This document shows, piece after piece, positions 19,515 through 29,879 of a stretch of 36,873 nucleotides of DNA (position 1 is its first letter; each line of letters starts with the position of its first letter). A program made the position numbers and the translations under genes. Source of the DNA: Emmonsiellopsis sp. PD_33 (Eukaryota > Ascomycota > Eurotiomycetes > Onygenales > Ajellomycetaceae); the NCBI GenBank assembly GCA_032988165.1, contig JANTQF010000346.1:1-36873 (forward strand), given 5' to 3'. Below the pieces are notes generated by a model, which ran no database searches, had not been told where the DNA came from, and saw nothing but the letters and a program-made list of their open reading frames with translations.

Positions 19515-21830
19515 ATGAAGTTGTCTCGATCCATTGCAGGCATTGCCTCCGCGGCAACTATCCTGACTACATCTCTCTGCATCCCCGCTGCAGCGAAGCC
19601 AGTTGCGTTCCGCCATGCAAACATTCTCGAACGGGGAACGGAAGTGAAAGAGGCCTATGACTATGTCATTGTTGGTGCTGGGACGGCTGGATTAACGGTT
19701 GCCGATAGGTTGACTGAAGATGGCAAATGTTAGTTAGTGTAGAAACTCCATAATTATGGTCGACGGACGGACGGGTGAGTGTATAGAGTTAACCCTCAGC
19801 CTCTCTTTATTTGATATCTAGATACTGTTCTCGTGATCGAGTACTGTCATTTGAGTAAGTAAACCCCCCCCCCCCCGGGAACTCTCCCAGGAGATCCCAA
19901 TTGCATGCACGTTCAAATTAACTTCTCCCATCCAAGTCTCGGACGAGGTGATTGAAGCAGGCGGGGGCCGCTATTTCCCAGACCCAGGCATTCGTTACAA
20001 TATCACCTCCGTTCCGCAGCCAGAATTGAACAACCGGACACAGGCTGTGACGATAGGTTGCTGTGTTGGCGGTAGCTCTGCCATCAACGGAATGGTCTTT
20101 GTCAGGGGCACGAAGAGCGAGTATGACGGCTGGGCCGAGCTGGGAGGGCCAGACTCGACTTGGGATTGGGAGGGGGTGTTGCCGTACTTTAGAAAGGTAA
20201 TTAGTTATTTCATGGTATGCTTTGTTTTATATGATTTTGTGTTTCTACTGAGATTGAAAGCACTTAGGCGAGTCATTTCACACCACCGGACGAAGAGGTT
20301 GCGGAAGCATTCAACATTACCTGGGATCCCGATGATTGGGGCCAGGACCCTGATACACACCTCTATGCTACGTTCCCTAATTACCAGGATACCAGTTTGA
20401 GTAGGTGGCCACCCATGTCTATAATGTTCTATCATTCTCACTAGTTTTGATATGAAAAACAGTCCCAATGTACGAAGCCATGAAGCAAATGCCTGGCGTA
20501 GACGTCCCCGTCGACGGAGCCGGCGGCGATAACGGGCTCTTCTGGAATCCAACATCCATGGACCCGGAAAAGTTCTGGCGGTCTTATGCCCGCACAGCCC
20601 ATTATGACGGTATCACCCGTGATAATTTTGAAGTAATCACACGGCATAAAGTCGAAAAAGTACTATTTGACGGCAAGACTGCAATTGGAGTCGAGTTTAC
20701 GCCGCGGGATGGTAACGATACTACTACGCCCCTGACCGTCAGAGCAAACAAGGAGGTAATCCTATCCGCGGGCACAGTACACACGCCTCAGATCCTCCAG
20801 AAGAGCGGAATCGGGCCCAAAGCTCTCCTCGAGCAGGCGGAGATTCCAGTAATCGTAGATATTCCCGGTGTAGGACAGAATTTCCAAGACCACGCCTACC
20901 TAAGCGTTGGATATCGATGTGAGTCCCTCCCTCTAAACTAAAGAACAACCCCTCCGATAAACCTACATCACCCCATTAACCCCCCGACCTACCCACCAGT
21001 CACCAACGGCACCCCCCCAGCCCCCAACATAACCCTCCCGGGCGACCCAACCTCCGTCGCAGGCCCCAACATCGGCGTCTGGCTCGGCCTCCCCATCATA
21101 ACCCCAGACTACGAAGATATCGCCACACGCTACGCCGCCCAAGACCCCGCCACCTACCTCCCCCCGGACACCCACCCGGCCGTAATCGCCGGCTACGCCG
21201 CCTTCCAACGCCTCCACACCAACCTCCTCCTCAGCAAAAACGCAAACTTCCTCTGGATCACACTCGGCGGCACCAACCGGCCCGGCGGGATCGTCATGAG
21301 CATGCACGTCCTCAGCCACGGCACGATAAACATCAACACAACCGACCCCTCCGCCGAGCCCGTCGTCGACTACCGCGCGCTCTCGAACCCGATCGATCTC
21401 GAAATCATGCTTGCGAACATCGGGTTTATGCGGAGGTACATGGCCAGCGAGTTCTTCGCGGGGTATGTGCCCGAGGAGACGGAGCCGGGGGTTGAGGTGC
21501 AGGGGGAGGAGTTGGAGGCGTGGGTGCGGGAGGTGATTATTCCGACGAATTATCATCCCGTGGCGACGGCGGCGAAGAAGCCGGTTGAGGTGGGGGGGGT
21601 GGTTGATGAGGTGTTGAGAGTTCATGGGGTGGAAGGGTTGAGGGTTGTGGATGCGAGTGTTATGCCGTTTTTGCCTGGGGCGAATACGCAGCAGCCGACG
21701 TATATGGTTGCGGAGAAGGTGGGTTTGGTTTTTTTTTCTTTCCCCGGGATGGGTTTGCTGACGTTTACATTGCTCATAGGCTGTTGATTTCATCAAGGCT
21801 GCGCAGGGTGATGATGAGGAAGGGGAGTAA
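19515..21830 (+). CDS. Secreted GMC oxidoreductase
   Basis: This FAD-dependent glucose-methanol-choline oxidoreductase has 621 residues in seven exons: 19515..19728, 19822..19854, 19937..20196, 20268..20400, 20463..20918, 21000..21718 and 21780..21830 (1866 nt, all in frame). A signal peptide (MKLSRSIAG... to about Ala27) points to secretion. The FAD dinucleotide site VGAGTAG is at about 53-59, GMC signature 1 includes VGGSSAINGMVFVRG, and signature 2 includes AGTVHTPQILQKSGIG. The catalytic His is in NYHPVATAAKKP (His about 551) and the partner position is Asn in PGANTQQP (about 594). Most relatives have HPVGT..M at the catalytic loop, so Gly to Ala and Met to Lys are unusual. The substrate could be a sugar, aryl alcohol or choline-like compound and cannot be told from sequence. 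No cluster partners are nearby. Exon 6 has the clearest third-base switch in the window, near 21410. Confidence 0.9.
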
Positions 21831-22592
21831 GTTCGAGTAAACTAGTATATAAGAAGGGCGAGAAGAGCCGTAGATAATATTAACAGGAAAGGTAAATATA
21901 TCCACCCAGGCAGGCATTTAGTTAGGGTCACCCCCTAAAAAGGGGTATATAGTAAAATAAAAGGGGTAAGCTTAAGCTTACCTAGCTAAATCAAACAAAT
22001 GAGTAGTTATATTACCTTATCGATTCTAATACATACACCCACTACCGCTTTTCACAGCCTACCCACCCACCCACTTACCCATCTTAGCCCTTCCTTCCCT
22101 CCGGTCAAAGTAACCCTTATCTTACAGCCTCTAGACCTCCAGATATTGACCCTTTTTGGCCTAATAGTTGGTCTTTCACGCGTTCTTTCCCTGTATCAAC
22201 CCCCTCCGCCGCTGATAGGCTTCTCCTCTATAGATAGATATGTACCCATCCATACTGAGTGTGTGAAAGGGATGAAAAAGGGATGAAAGGGGTATGCAAG
22301 TTAGTTAGTTAGTTAAGAGAATAAATGGAATGGATGAATGGATGGTGTAAGGGGGTGGAGTATAAACACAGGGACGGAATTTCAAAAGAAAAAGAAAAGA
22401 AAATAGATAAATAAGATAAATAAACACCCGAGCTAGATTTCCTATTTATACATACATGGATACATACACAGTTTTCTAAAACAAAACACAAGAGAGGAAA
22501 AAGTAAGAGGAAAAGAAAAAACAGCACACCATAAAAAAAAGAACAGAAAAGGGAAGAAAAAAGGAAAGAAAAAAAACCAATCCCTCTCTCAC
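21831..22592. other. Convergent intergenic region
   Basis: This is 762 bp between the GMC stop and the uS2m stop. A CCCCT/AGGGG hairpin at about 21931..21947 and an 18 bp palindrome (21965..21982) lie just after the GMC gene. The rest is simple-sequence rich (CCCA repeats near 22065, AAAAG runs near 22390 and 22505). No gene is seen. Confidence 0.65.
21965..21982. repeat. Perfect 18 bp palindrome
   Basis: GGTAAGCTTAAGCTTACC equals its own reverse complement. It lies 135 bp after the GMC stop and may be part of the 3' UTR as a foldback. Role unknown. Confidence 0.8.
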
Positions 22593-23824
22593 CTAAGCCT
22601 CCACCTTTGAAGCCTTCCCCTTGGCCCCAGCCCCAAACCCCTCCGGTTTCTCATAAGTCAACTTCCCCATCTCCGCCGCCTCCAACCTCGCCGCCTGCCC
22701 CGCCTCCGCCGCCCTCCCCAACACCCCCGCAATGACAGCCACACAGCGCAAACTATCATCATTCGCCGGGATCGGATACGTAACATGCGTCGGGTCCGCA
22801 TCAGTATCAATAATCCCAATCGTCGGCACCGTATGCAGCCCACACTCATGCAGCAGCGGCCTATTCTCCAACGGATTCAAGCACACGACCAGATCCGGCT
22901 TGAGCACGGGATACCCCTCTAGCAAATGGCTGTACTGCGGCAGCTCCTCATCAAACGCATTGACGGGTTTGCGCGCGCAGTGGCCCAGGATCTGCTGTGC
23001 GTTTGTCAGACTGCCGGGGATCCAGCGGTCGAAGACGTGGCATCCCCGCGCGATCTCGGCGGCGTTGACGACGATGCGCGACTGGCCCTTGCGCGTGCCG
23101 ACGAAGAGGATCAGCCCGCCGTTGCGCGCGACTTCGTGCACGACTTTTGATGCGCGTCGGAGGTGCGCGGCGGTCGTGTCGAGGGAGATTATGTGTACGC
23201 CTTGGCGGATGCCGGAGATGTAGCCTGAGTTTGCGGGGTTCCAGAGGGAGGTGGCGTGGCCGAGGTGGGATTGGGAGGCGAGGAGGAGTTCGAGGGTTAC
23301 GTCTGAGGGTTTGGGGGGGTTGCGGATGAGGTCTTCGGGTTGGTAGGTGGGTGAGATGGTTGAGCCGAGTTTGTTGAAGCGGGCGACGGGGTCTGGATAT
23401 GTGGTTAGTTCTTGCGTGGTTGGATGGATATATGGCATGTAGCAAGGTGGATATGTTTTGTTCACGTACTTGGACCCGTAGTGGCCTTCTTGCCGGAAGC
23501 TGACCGTCTCTCGACCAACGCCTGGAGGTCCTCGGGCCGGTCACCCACGACGGGGGGGGCAGCGGGGCTCGCATTCTCTAGGTCTGTAGGGACCACATCT
23601 GGCCGGCTGGCTGGAGGTGCTGTGTGCTGCTGGGCAATTGGCGGGACCGAGTCCGACTCTGACGAAAAAAAGCGGCCGCATGTTGGGGCTGCGGTCCGTG
23701 GTGAGGATCTCAGCAGGGCGAGGCCTATGGAACCAATTGGTCAGTTATCACGGGTATGGAGAGGGTGTATCGGTGCAAGGAGCGTGGACCTACCTTGCCG
23801 TCTGCAGAGTTGTCTTATTATCAT
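22593..23824 (-). CDS. MRP4: Mitochondrial ribosomal protein uS2m
   Basis: This is the small-subunit mitoribosomal protein S2, 361 residues in three exons: 23794..23824, 23470..23724 and 22593..23392 (1086 nt). An N-terminal Arg-rich, targeting-like stretch (MIIRQLCRRQGLALLRSSPR) is followed by a Pro/Ser linker. The uS2 core has LLLASQSHLGHATSLWNP, GIRQGVHIISLD, ILFVGTRKGQ, CHVFDRWIPGSLTN, LKPDLVVCLNPLEN and VPTIGIIDTDADP, the classic S2 order. The C-terminal tail is Ala/Gly/Lys-rich. Introns 1 and 2 have donors GTAGGT and GTACGT and acceptors CATAG and CCAG. It works in the mitochondrial matrix as part of the small ribosomal subunit. Codon third bases shift from C/A to G/T near 22960. Confidence 0.93.
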
Positions 23825-24280
23825 TGTGAGGAGAGGTGGTGGTTGATATCGGTCATGGGGAGAGATCATAAGGCAAAAGTTCACGCAACTTTTGAAGATA
23901 TTCGACGGCTTGGCGGGGATGCGCGCTAGGCCTATTCCGGACTAGTGCCTATCTCTTGGGCTGGGAGGATCCTCACAGCGATAGAAAGAAGATGAGAATT
24001 GTAAACCAAAATTTCATGCAGTCAATCATTCTTTTATATATAAGGTCATCATAAAGTAAGTATAAGACCATAACGCTGCAAAGTCTTATTACAAAAGTCA
24101 TCGTCATAAAACAACACAAACGAAACAGAAAAACGAAGCCATAATCCGAAACCCAAACCCGCAAGAAACAGCAAAAATTAAAACCAAAAGCAAGCACCAA
24201 AAAAAATACACAAGACGAAGTATCAAAGAAGCCAAGAAACCAACAAGCAGAATATCAAATCACACCGGCAAAAAAGGCCT
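23825..24280. other. Promoter of the uS2m gene
   Basis: This is 456 bp between the uS2m start and the glycine-zipper stop, both minus strand. The half near 24000..24240 is A-rich and fits a 3' UTR of the zipper gene. No gene is seen. Confidence 0.6.
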
Positions 24281-24989
24281 CTACTTCTTCCCAAAGAGCG
24301 AGCTGGCCATGGATCCCAGGCCAGCCTGGCTGGAGCCGCCTCCAAACTGGCTGCCACCATAGTGACTACCACCATGACTACTACCGTGGTGGCTGCTTCC
24401 GTGATGGCTACCGGAATGGGAGTTGCCGTGCTTCTTCTTCTTCTTGAGCTTGTCTTCGGCAATGCTGCCCAGGATGGCTCCACCGATTGTGCCGAGGATT
24501 CCGTGATTGGCCTGGTGGCCGGCGAAACCGCCTGCCAGGCCACCGGTCAGAGCGCCTCCGAGACCACGTTCACCGTCTTGAGCACCGCCAGGGGCACTAT
24601 GGAGGGGATATGTTAGTGTCTGTCTGGATGCACTCGAGGAAATACGGGGGTGGGAAGCCTTACCCTTGTTGTTGCTGTTGTGGCTGTCCCTGTGAGTAAT
24701 CTTGTGGTTGTTGCTGGTAGTAGTCTTGGCCCTGTCCTCTCTGCTGGTTGGGATCGTATTGCTGTTGTGGTTGCTGCTGGCCATAGTACTGCTGCTGGTC
24801 ACCGTATGGTTGTTGTTGTTGGCCATAGGGCTGTTGTGGGTAGCCCTGCTGGGGAGGATAGGCACCGCCCTGGTTGTATGGGTCTTGTGGTGGCTGGCCG
24901 TAGCCCTGCTGAGGAGGGTAGCCGCCCTGCTGGTTGTACTGGCCGTAGGGAGGGTTCTGGCCGTACTGGTTATCGTAGGGGCCGGACAT
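24281..24989 (-). CDS. Q/G/Y-rich glycine-zipper protein
   Basis: The protein has 213 residues in two exons, 24664..24989 and 24281..24596, joined in phase 2 (donor GTAAGG, CTAAC branch, CATAG acceptor). The N-terminal 109 residues are almost only Gln, Gly, Pro and Tyr, in repeats such as GYPPQQGY and QQPYGQQQQPYG, a prion-like, disordered composition. Next is a glycine-zipper segment (GGALTGGLAGGFAGHQ and GILGTIGGAILGSI), a hairpin of two membrane-seeking helices as in the Gly-zipper 2TM family. Then come a Lys run (KLKKKKKH) and a His/Ser/Gly-rich tail (SHHGSSHHGSSHGGSHYGGS) ending LFGKK. Similar proteins occur across filamentous fungi; they are often linked to stress but have no settled role. 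No signal peptide. Confidence 0.82.
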
Positions 24990-26176
24990 AGTGATGGTGG
25001 TGGTGAGGAGGGGTGTGGATGGGAATGAACTCGAGAGGATGCTGTCGAACTCAGAGAGCGCAAGACCGGATGGACGCGATAAAGATATCTAGAGTAGACT
25101 ATACGGGATGACTTGTGATGGAGAAGGGAGATGGAAGTGGGAAACGGGCAGCAGCCTTGCTCTTTATACCAGCCGCCCTCAGCCGGGTACGGAGTACACT
25201 ACACCACAACGAGAGTCATGGGAGACAAGAAGGAGGGGCAGTGCCAAGCCATCCTTCGCAGCAGCCAGCTGAAGGCCGGACCCCCGAGTGCTGCTAGGGA
25301 CGGCCGGTGATTCGCTGCTGAGCCGAGTTGGCCGTGTTGGTGCTGGGATCATGCTCTCCTCCACTCCATCATCACCATCATCCTCATCCTCATGGTGCAG
25401 TGCCTCTGCTGATGGAAAGTGCAGAGAATACGCGTATGCATGTATCTTTCTGGTGGGGCGCCCGCAGAAAGGTACATGTACCGATCACGTGATTCCTTAT
25501 GCGCCACACACGCACCCCTGTCCAGCCACACTCACCGCTGCTGCGCCATCCCGTTCGCAACTCCTCTGCCCTAAATGTTCCGCTTTGGGCTGTTCCGTGG
25601 CTGTGCTCAGAACCATGACGCCATTGTGCGTCCTCGCCAGCAAATCACCGAACAAGGCGCAGTCCATAGCATCCAGAAAAAGGAAGAAATGCCAATTCCT
25701 TCAACTTCGGATATCGGATCTCGGAATAATAAAAAAAAGGGGCGAACTTCTGCAGAATGCCGAAGTTCCACGTCCGCCGTATTCCCAATTGAATTCCACC
25801 CCACAAGCTTCCATAAATAGCAGCCTCTATGATAGGATTGGGCTGGCAAAAGGCTCGTTTTTGACGTAGATCTTTTTTGGGAGAGAGCCAAAATTGCGCG
25901 TGCGGAAGGAGTAGATCAGCAATTATCAAAACCTACAAAACAAAATTTACTACGTGCCCCGAAATAATCTATTACTCGCCTTGTTATCAGATTAAAAAAC
26001 ATAAGCCCCAAAGCAATATCCTCCATCGACCAGCATTCTAAAAACCGAAAAGATAACTTCCCCAACCGTTGTAAGACTGTACTGCTTCAAGGGGCAAAAT
26101 GGCGAATATCTACCTCCCTGCCCATAGCAAGGCTAGATGTATAGACATACTAAACAAGTCAACCGCTCCCACCCGA
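24990..26176. other. Intergenic region, zipper gene promoter
   Basis: This is 1.19 kb between the glycine-zipper start and the F-box stop. It holds a CAT/CTCAT microsatellite near 25371..25394, a TACGGAGTAC motif at about 25189, and two adjacent palindromes at 25471..25493. A 193-codon plus-strand frame at 25288..25869 lacks family features and is not called. Confidence 0.6.
25471..25493. promoter_or_regulatory. Adjacent palindromes with CACGTG E-box
   Basis: GGTACATGTACC (25471..25482) is followed after one base by ATCACGTGAT (25484..25493), which holds the bHLH site CACGTG. They lie about 480 bp upstream of the glycine-zipper start. The regulatory role is inferred. Confidence 0.4.
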
Positions 26177-27542
26177 TCATTTCTGCTGTCCAGTCTTCCT
26201 CAACAATGCCTCGAGCGCCCAATCATCTTCATCCCGACAGTCCGGATGCTCACTTGTCCAGTTTCCCGAGAGCAAAGTACCGTAGCTGTCTTCATACAAT
26301 CCTATCTTGATAGTATGTTCTTCCTCAAATGGGATCATCCATTTACCATACCAATCACTGCTAACGCCGTACATAAAGTGCCGTAGGAGCGGAAGTTCTT
26401 CCTGGAAGGCACGGAAATAATCATGCCACCGCTTACCATACGTGACTCGGGTTTCAATCGTAGATAGGAAAGCTTCGCGGATGGTGACTTGGGACAAGAT
26501 AGGGCAATGGTCCAGGTAGAGTTCACGGAGGGTTGAGCGATGGGAAAGAATCCAATCGAGTTGCGAGTCACAAAAGAAGCAAAAATTGCCCAATGCCAGA
26601 GATTCCAGGTGCGGGAAATGGACGCCACGAAAGTTTAGCTTTGGATTGAAGCCAAAGTTATCGCCTGAATAAAGGGCTAGGTGCCGAAGCGTGGATGATG
26701 CTGGCTTCAACCAGAAGAAGGGTATTTGAGAGCACAGGATGTAAAATCGGTCAAACTACAGAGTAAATATGGCCAATGGTCAGCAAACTGTGGTGATTCG
26801 TACGTAGGAATATATCTCAAACCTCCGGGTCAAAATCGGGATCCCCAATGTCCGAGACAACGTCAGTATTTCGAACATTAAGCCGAAGGCTGGTTAAATT
26901 GCCCAGGAGTTGTTTAAGCATGGTCATGTGGCTGCCGTCCAAGTTGTGGATGTATTGAACGTTTTGGAACCCCAGCTCTAGTGGGGGGTGGTCAAGAGAG
27001 AGGACGGATGAGAGAAAAAACCCGAATATTTCAGGGAGCAAGTCGGGATTTAGCTCATGTAAGAGCTCATCTGTGCAATAGTCTCCAAAACAGAGGTTCA
27101 CATGCCGTAGATTCGCAAATTCTTTAAGACGTAGCATTAGATCTTCGAACTTTTTGGGTATAAAATCTACGAGGCGCCAATGTGGATACACCTCGGGACC
27201 GTATGTACGACGGGAGGAGACTAACTCCTAATATATCATATCAGTTCTGTCTGTAGGTCGGCTTTCCAGTTTACAAGGCGAAAAAAATCATACAGGATCT
27301 TCCCAAATATCCACCCAGAGCTTCCTCACACAGCTTCGAAGGACTGGGTGCCCCAGAATGGACTCCACGCACGCATGGCTTCTCCGTTCAGCTACACTGA
27401 GCGTAACTGTTTTAAAAAGCTCGGGAGTTGCAAAGGTAGACAAACTACGACACGCAGTCCGCAACGACCGAAGTGACGAGTTGTCGGTATATTGAATGAT
27501 GCGCAACATTAATTCAGGGGGAAGCTGTCCGAGACACGCCAT
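26177..27542 (-). CDS. F-box protein
   Basis: The model has 410 residues in three exons: 27294..27542, 26823..27227 and 26177..26755, all phase 0 (1233 nt). The N terminus is an F-box: LPPELMLRIIQYTDNSSLRS followed by LRTACRSLSTFATPELFKTV. In SCF ubiquitin ligases this segment binds Skp1 and the rest binds a substrate. The remainder has irregular Leu-rich segments (LRHVNLCFG, LTSLRLNVRN, STLRHLALYSGD, LESLALGNF, STLRELYLDHCPILS), consistent with degenerate leucine-rich repeats, common in the large, fast-evolving fungal F-box families. The second intron uses an uncommon GTTTGA donor, but frame and length fit well. The target is unknown. Divergent from RRP14. Confidence 0.82.
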
Positions 27543-28129
27543 GATCTCAATTAGACTGGTAGTCGGGTATTCGGTTGCCGAATGACCCTAATAACCACTC
27601 CCATCAACCTCTAGGAGAATAGTGAGGGGCAGTGACCGCGGTTTTATATGTCGCTTGAGCTATGCCTGCAAGCAGCAGGCGATCATTCGAAGAGGTTTTG
27701 CTGCATTTGGACACACAAGTTACTAGTACTCGTCAATTGGCTATCAAGTAGCACAAACGGGATAAGAGAGAGCAATCGAGCGACTGGGGCTTGGGTAGAG
27801 CATGAGGTATTCCCAATTAGCATCGCGAGAATAGCTTGGACAAAAGATGTCGATGTCGATGTTGATGTCGTTGATGCGGCTCTTTCCTTAATAAGCAGCC
27901 GCAACACAAAAAGAAAAAAACCTAACCGAGAACGCGCAGGCGGCGCCAAGATTTCGCTCTCCCCCACACCTCTCTCTGCTGCCAAAACATTTTTCCTGCG
28001 AAAGACCTGCGACCTCAACCGAAACCGCCCGCCCGCCATCAGCCTCGTCCGCAACCCTCCCCGTGTGCTGCTGTAGACGCTGTCCTCCCGTCTGATATCT
28101 GTTGCAAAAGTGCCGCGTTTTGCTCTGCC
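27543..28129. promoter_or_regulatory. Divergent promoter, F-box / RRP14
   Basis: A 587 bp intergenic region separates divergent starts. A GATGTC/GATGTT repeat patch lies at about 27847..27875. The 5' leader of RRP14 is C-rich. No gene is seen. Confidence 0.5.
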
Positions 28130-29879
28130 ATGGCGGATAGTTTGGAGGTACGAGTTTTTGCCTTTTCCACCGCTAAACTCTACCAGTCCGCAGTTCTGAT
28201 TCTGCCATGCCGTCGCTGCAACTGAGGCTAATACTGGTGGTTTTGTTCTGTGTAGGAACGGCTGCGGAGCCATGCACAAGCCTTCGATGGCCTGCTCTCT
28301 CTAATTCCTGCAAAATACTACTACGGGGAAGATACTAGTGTAAGTGCGGTGGCACACAGAGTTTTCTTGCCCTGGGGAGCTTCCATCTGTTTGTGAAGTG
28401 AGAGCAAGATGCTGATTCTGCTTTTCTCTGTGATAGGATCAATGGCAGCGCAAGAAGCAAACCAAAGAGGAGGCGCGCAATGCCAAACGGGCTAAGCTTG
28501 ATCCGGATGCGTCAAAGACTGCAAAGGATATAATGGACGAGAATGCTAGGAAGAGAAAACGGGGCGAGGAAGAGGGGCAATTAGATTCAGATGACGGGGA
28601 ACTGGGTTCGGAAAAACCCAGAGAAGGGCTTAATCGCGGCCAGACTAAGTCGAAAAAGCAGAAGAAAGCGGAAGGAAAAGAGGGGGAGAATTCTAAGGAA
28701 GAGATAGAGGCCCGGAAGAAGCAACAAGCTGAGAAGAAGGCGGCGAAAAAGGAGCAGAAGAAACAAAAGGCTGCGGCGAAGTCGGAGAAGAAAAAGGCCA
28801 CCAAGTCAAATTCTGAAGCGCCCAAACAGGCTGTGAAGGAGAATGAGCCTAAAAATACCCCATCTAAGAAAGCCCCTGAGGCGGAGGAGGAGGATGAAGA
28901 AGTGGATGAAGACATCGCCCCCATAGAAGGATTCTCCGGCCTACAAGACGGAGAACCCGCCTCTACCGCCCCATCATCCCCCGGCCCTAATACCCAAGCA
29001 TTTGACCCTTCAAACCCCCCCTCAGGCAGCTCCTCCATCTCCTCAGCCATCCCCCCCTCCGACTCCAAATCAGAAAACCCACCACAACCCCAACAAAAGC
29101 CCTCAAATCCCACACCCCAAGAGCTAAAGGAGCGATTACAAAAACGCATCGAAGCCCTCCGCGCCGCCCGCCACGCCGACGGCTTCAACGGAAAACCCGC
29201 CCGAAACCGACAAGAACTCATCGAAGCCCGCCGCCAGCGCGAGGAGCAGCGCAAAGCGCACAAGAAGGAAATGCGCCAAAAGGCCAAGGAGGAAGAGCAA
29301 CTGAAACGCGACGAGGCGATCGCACGCCGCTTCTCTCCCAAGGGCTCCCTGCTCAACTCCCCCCGCTCCCCAGCCGACTCCATCTCCTCGATCCAAAACA
29401 ACTTCTCCTTTGGCCGCGTCGTCTTCGGCGATGGCCAGCAGGCGGACCCCACGCTCAGCACGCTCCTCGACGAGCGCAAGCACAAGGGACCCCGCGACGC
29501 GCAGACGGCCCTGCAAGCTGCTGAAAACAAGCGGGCGCGGCTGGCAGGGCTGGATGAGGGGAAGAGGGCGGACATTGAGGAGAAGGATATGTGGCTGAAT
29601 GCGAAGAAGCGGGCGCATGGCGAGCGGGTCAAGGATGATATTTCGCTGTTGAAGAAGACGCTGCATCGCAAGGAGAGCACGAAGAAGAAGAGCGAGAAGG
29701 AGTGGAGTGAGCGGATTGAAGGGGTGGCGAAGGGGAAGGAGATTCGGCAGCAGAAGCGCGAGGATAATTTGAGGAAGCGCAAGGAGGAGAAGGGGAGTAA
29801 GGGGAAGAAAGGGAAGGGGGGGAAGGGGAAGGGGAAGAGGCCTGGGTTTGAGGGGGGGTTTAAGTCGAAGAAGAAATGA
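28130..29879 (+). CDS. RRP14: Rrp14/SURF6 ribosome-biogenesis protein
   Basis: The protein has 514 residues in three exons: 28130..28147 (18 nt), 28256..28339 and 28437..29879 (1545 nt, in frame). It matches the Rrp14/SURF6 family of nucleolar proteins needed for early pre-rRNA processing of both subunits. The N-terminal Rrp14 domain reads MADSLEERLRSHAQAFDG, LLSLIPAKYYYGEDTSDQ and WQRKKQTKEEARNAKRAKLD. A long Lys/Glu-rich coiled region follows, then an acidic patch, and a Pro/Ser linker. The C-terminal SURF6 domain starts near LKERLQKRIEALRAARHADG, includes NRQELIEARRQREEQRKAHK and NFSFGRVVFGDG, and ends in a Lys/Gly nucleolar tail. The opposite strand has a 447-codon open frame that is a shadow of this gene. 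Third bases change from C/A to G/T near 29520. Confidence 0.92.

Noticed and set aside
22732..23574. Open frames on both strands across uS2m (163 and 207 codons)
   Set aside because: Shadows of the uS2m exon in GC-rich DNA.
25288..25869. 193-codon plus-strand frame
   Set aside because: Ser/Pro-rich, runs through a microsatellite, and shows no domain or splice pattern.
28439..29782. 447-codon open frame on the minus strand opposite RRP14
   Set aside because: It mirrors the RRP14 exon exactly, has a Ser/Phe/Cys-rich composition typical of antisense of Lys/Glu-rich coding DNA, and has no family features.
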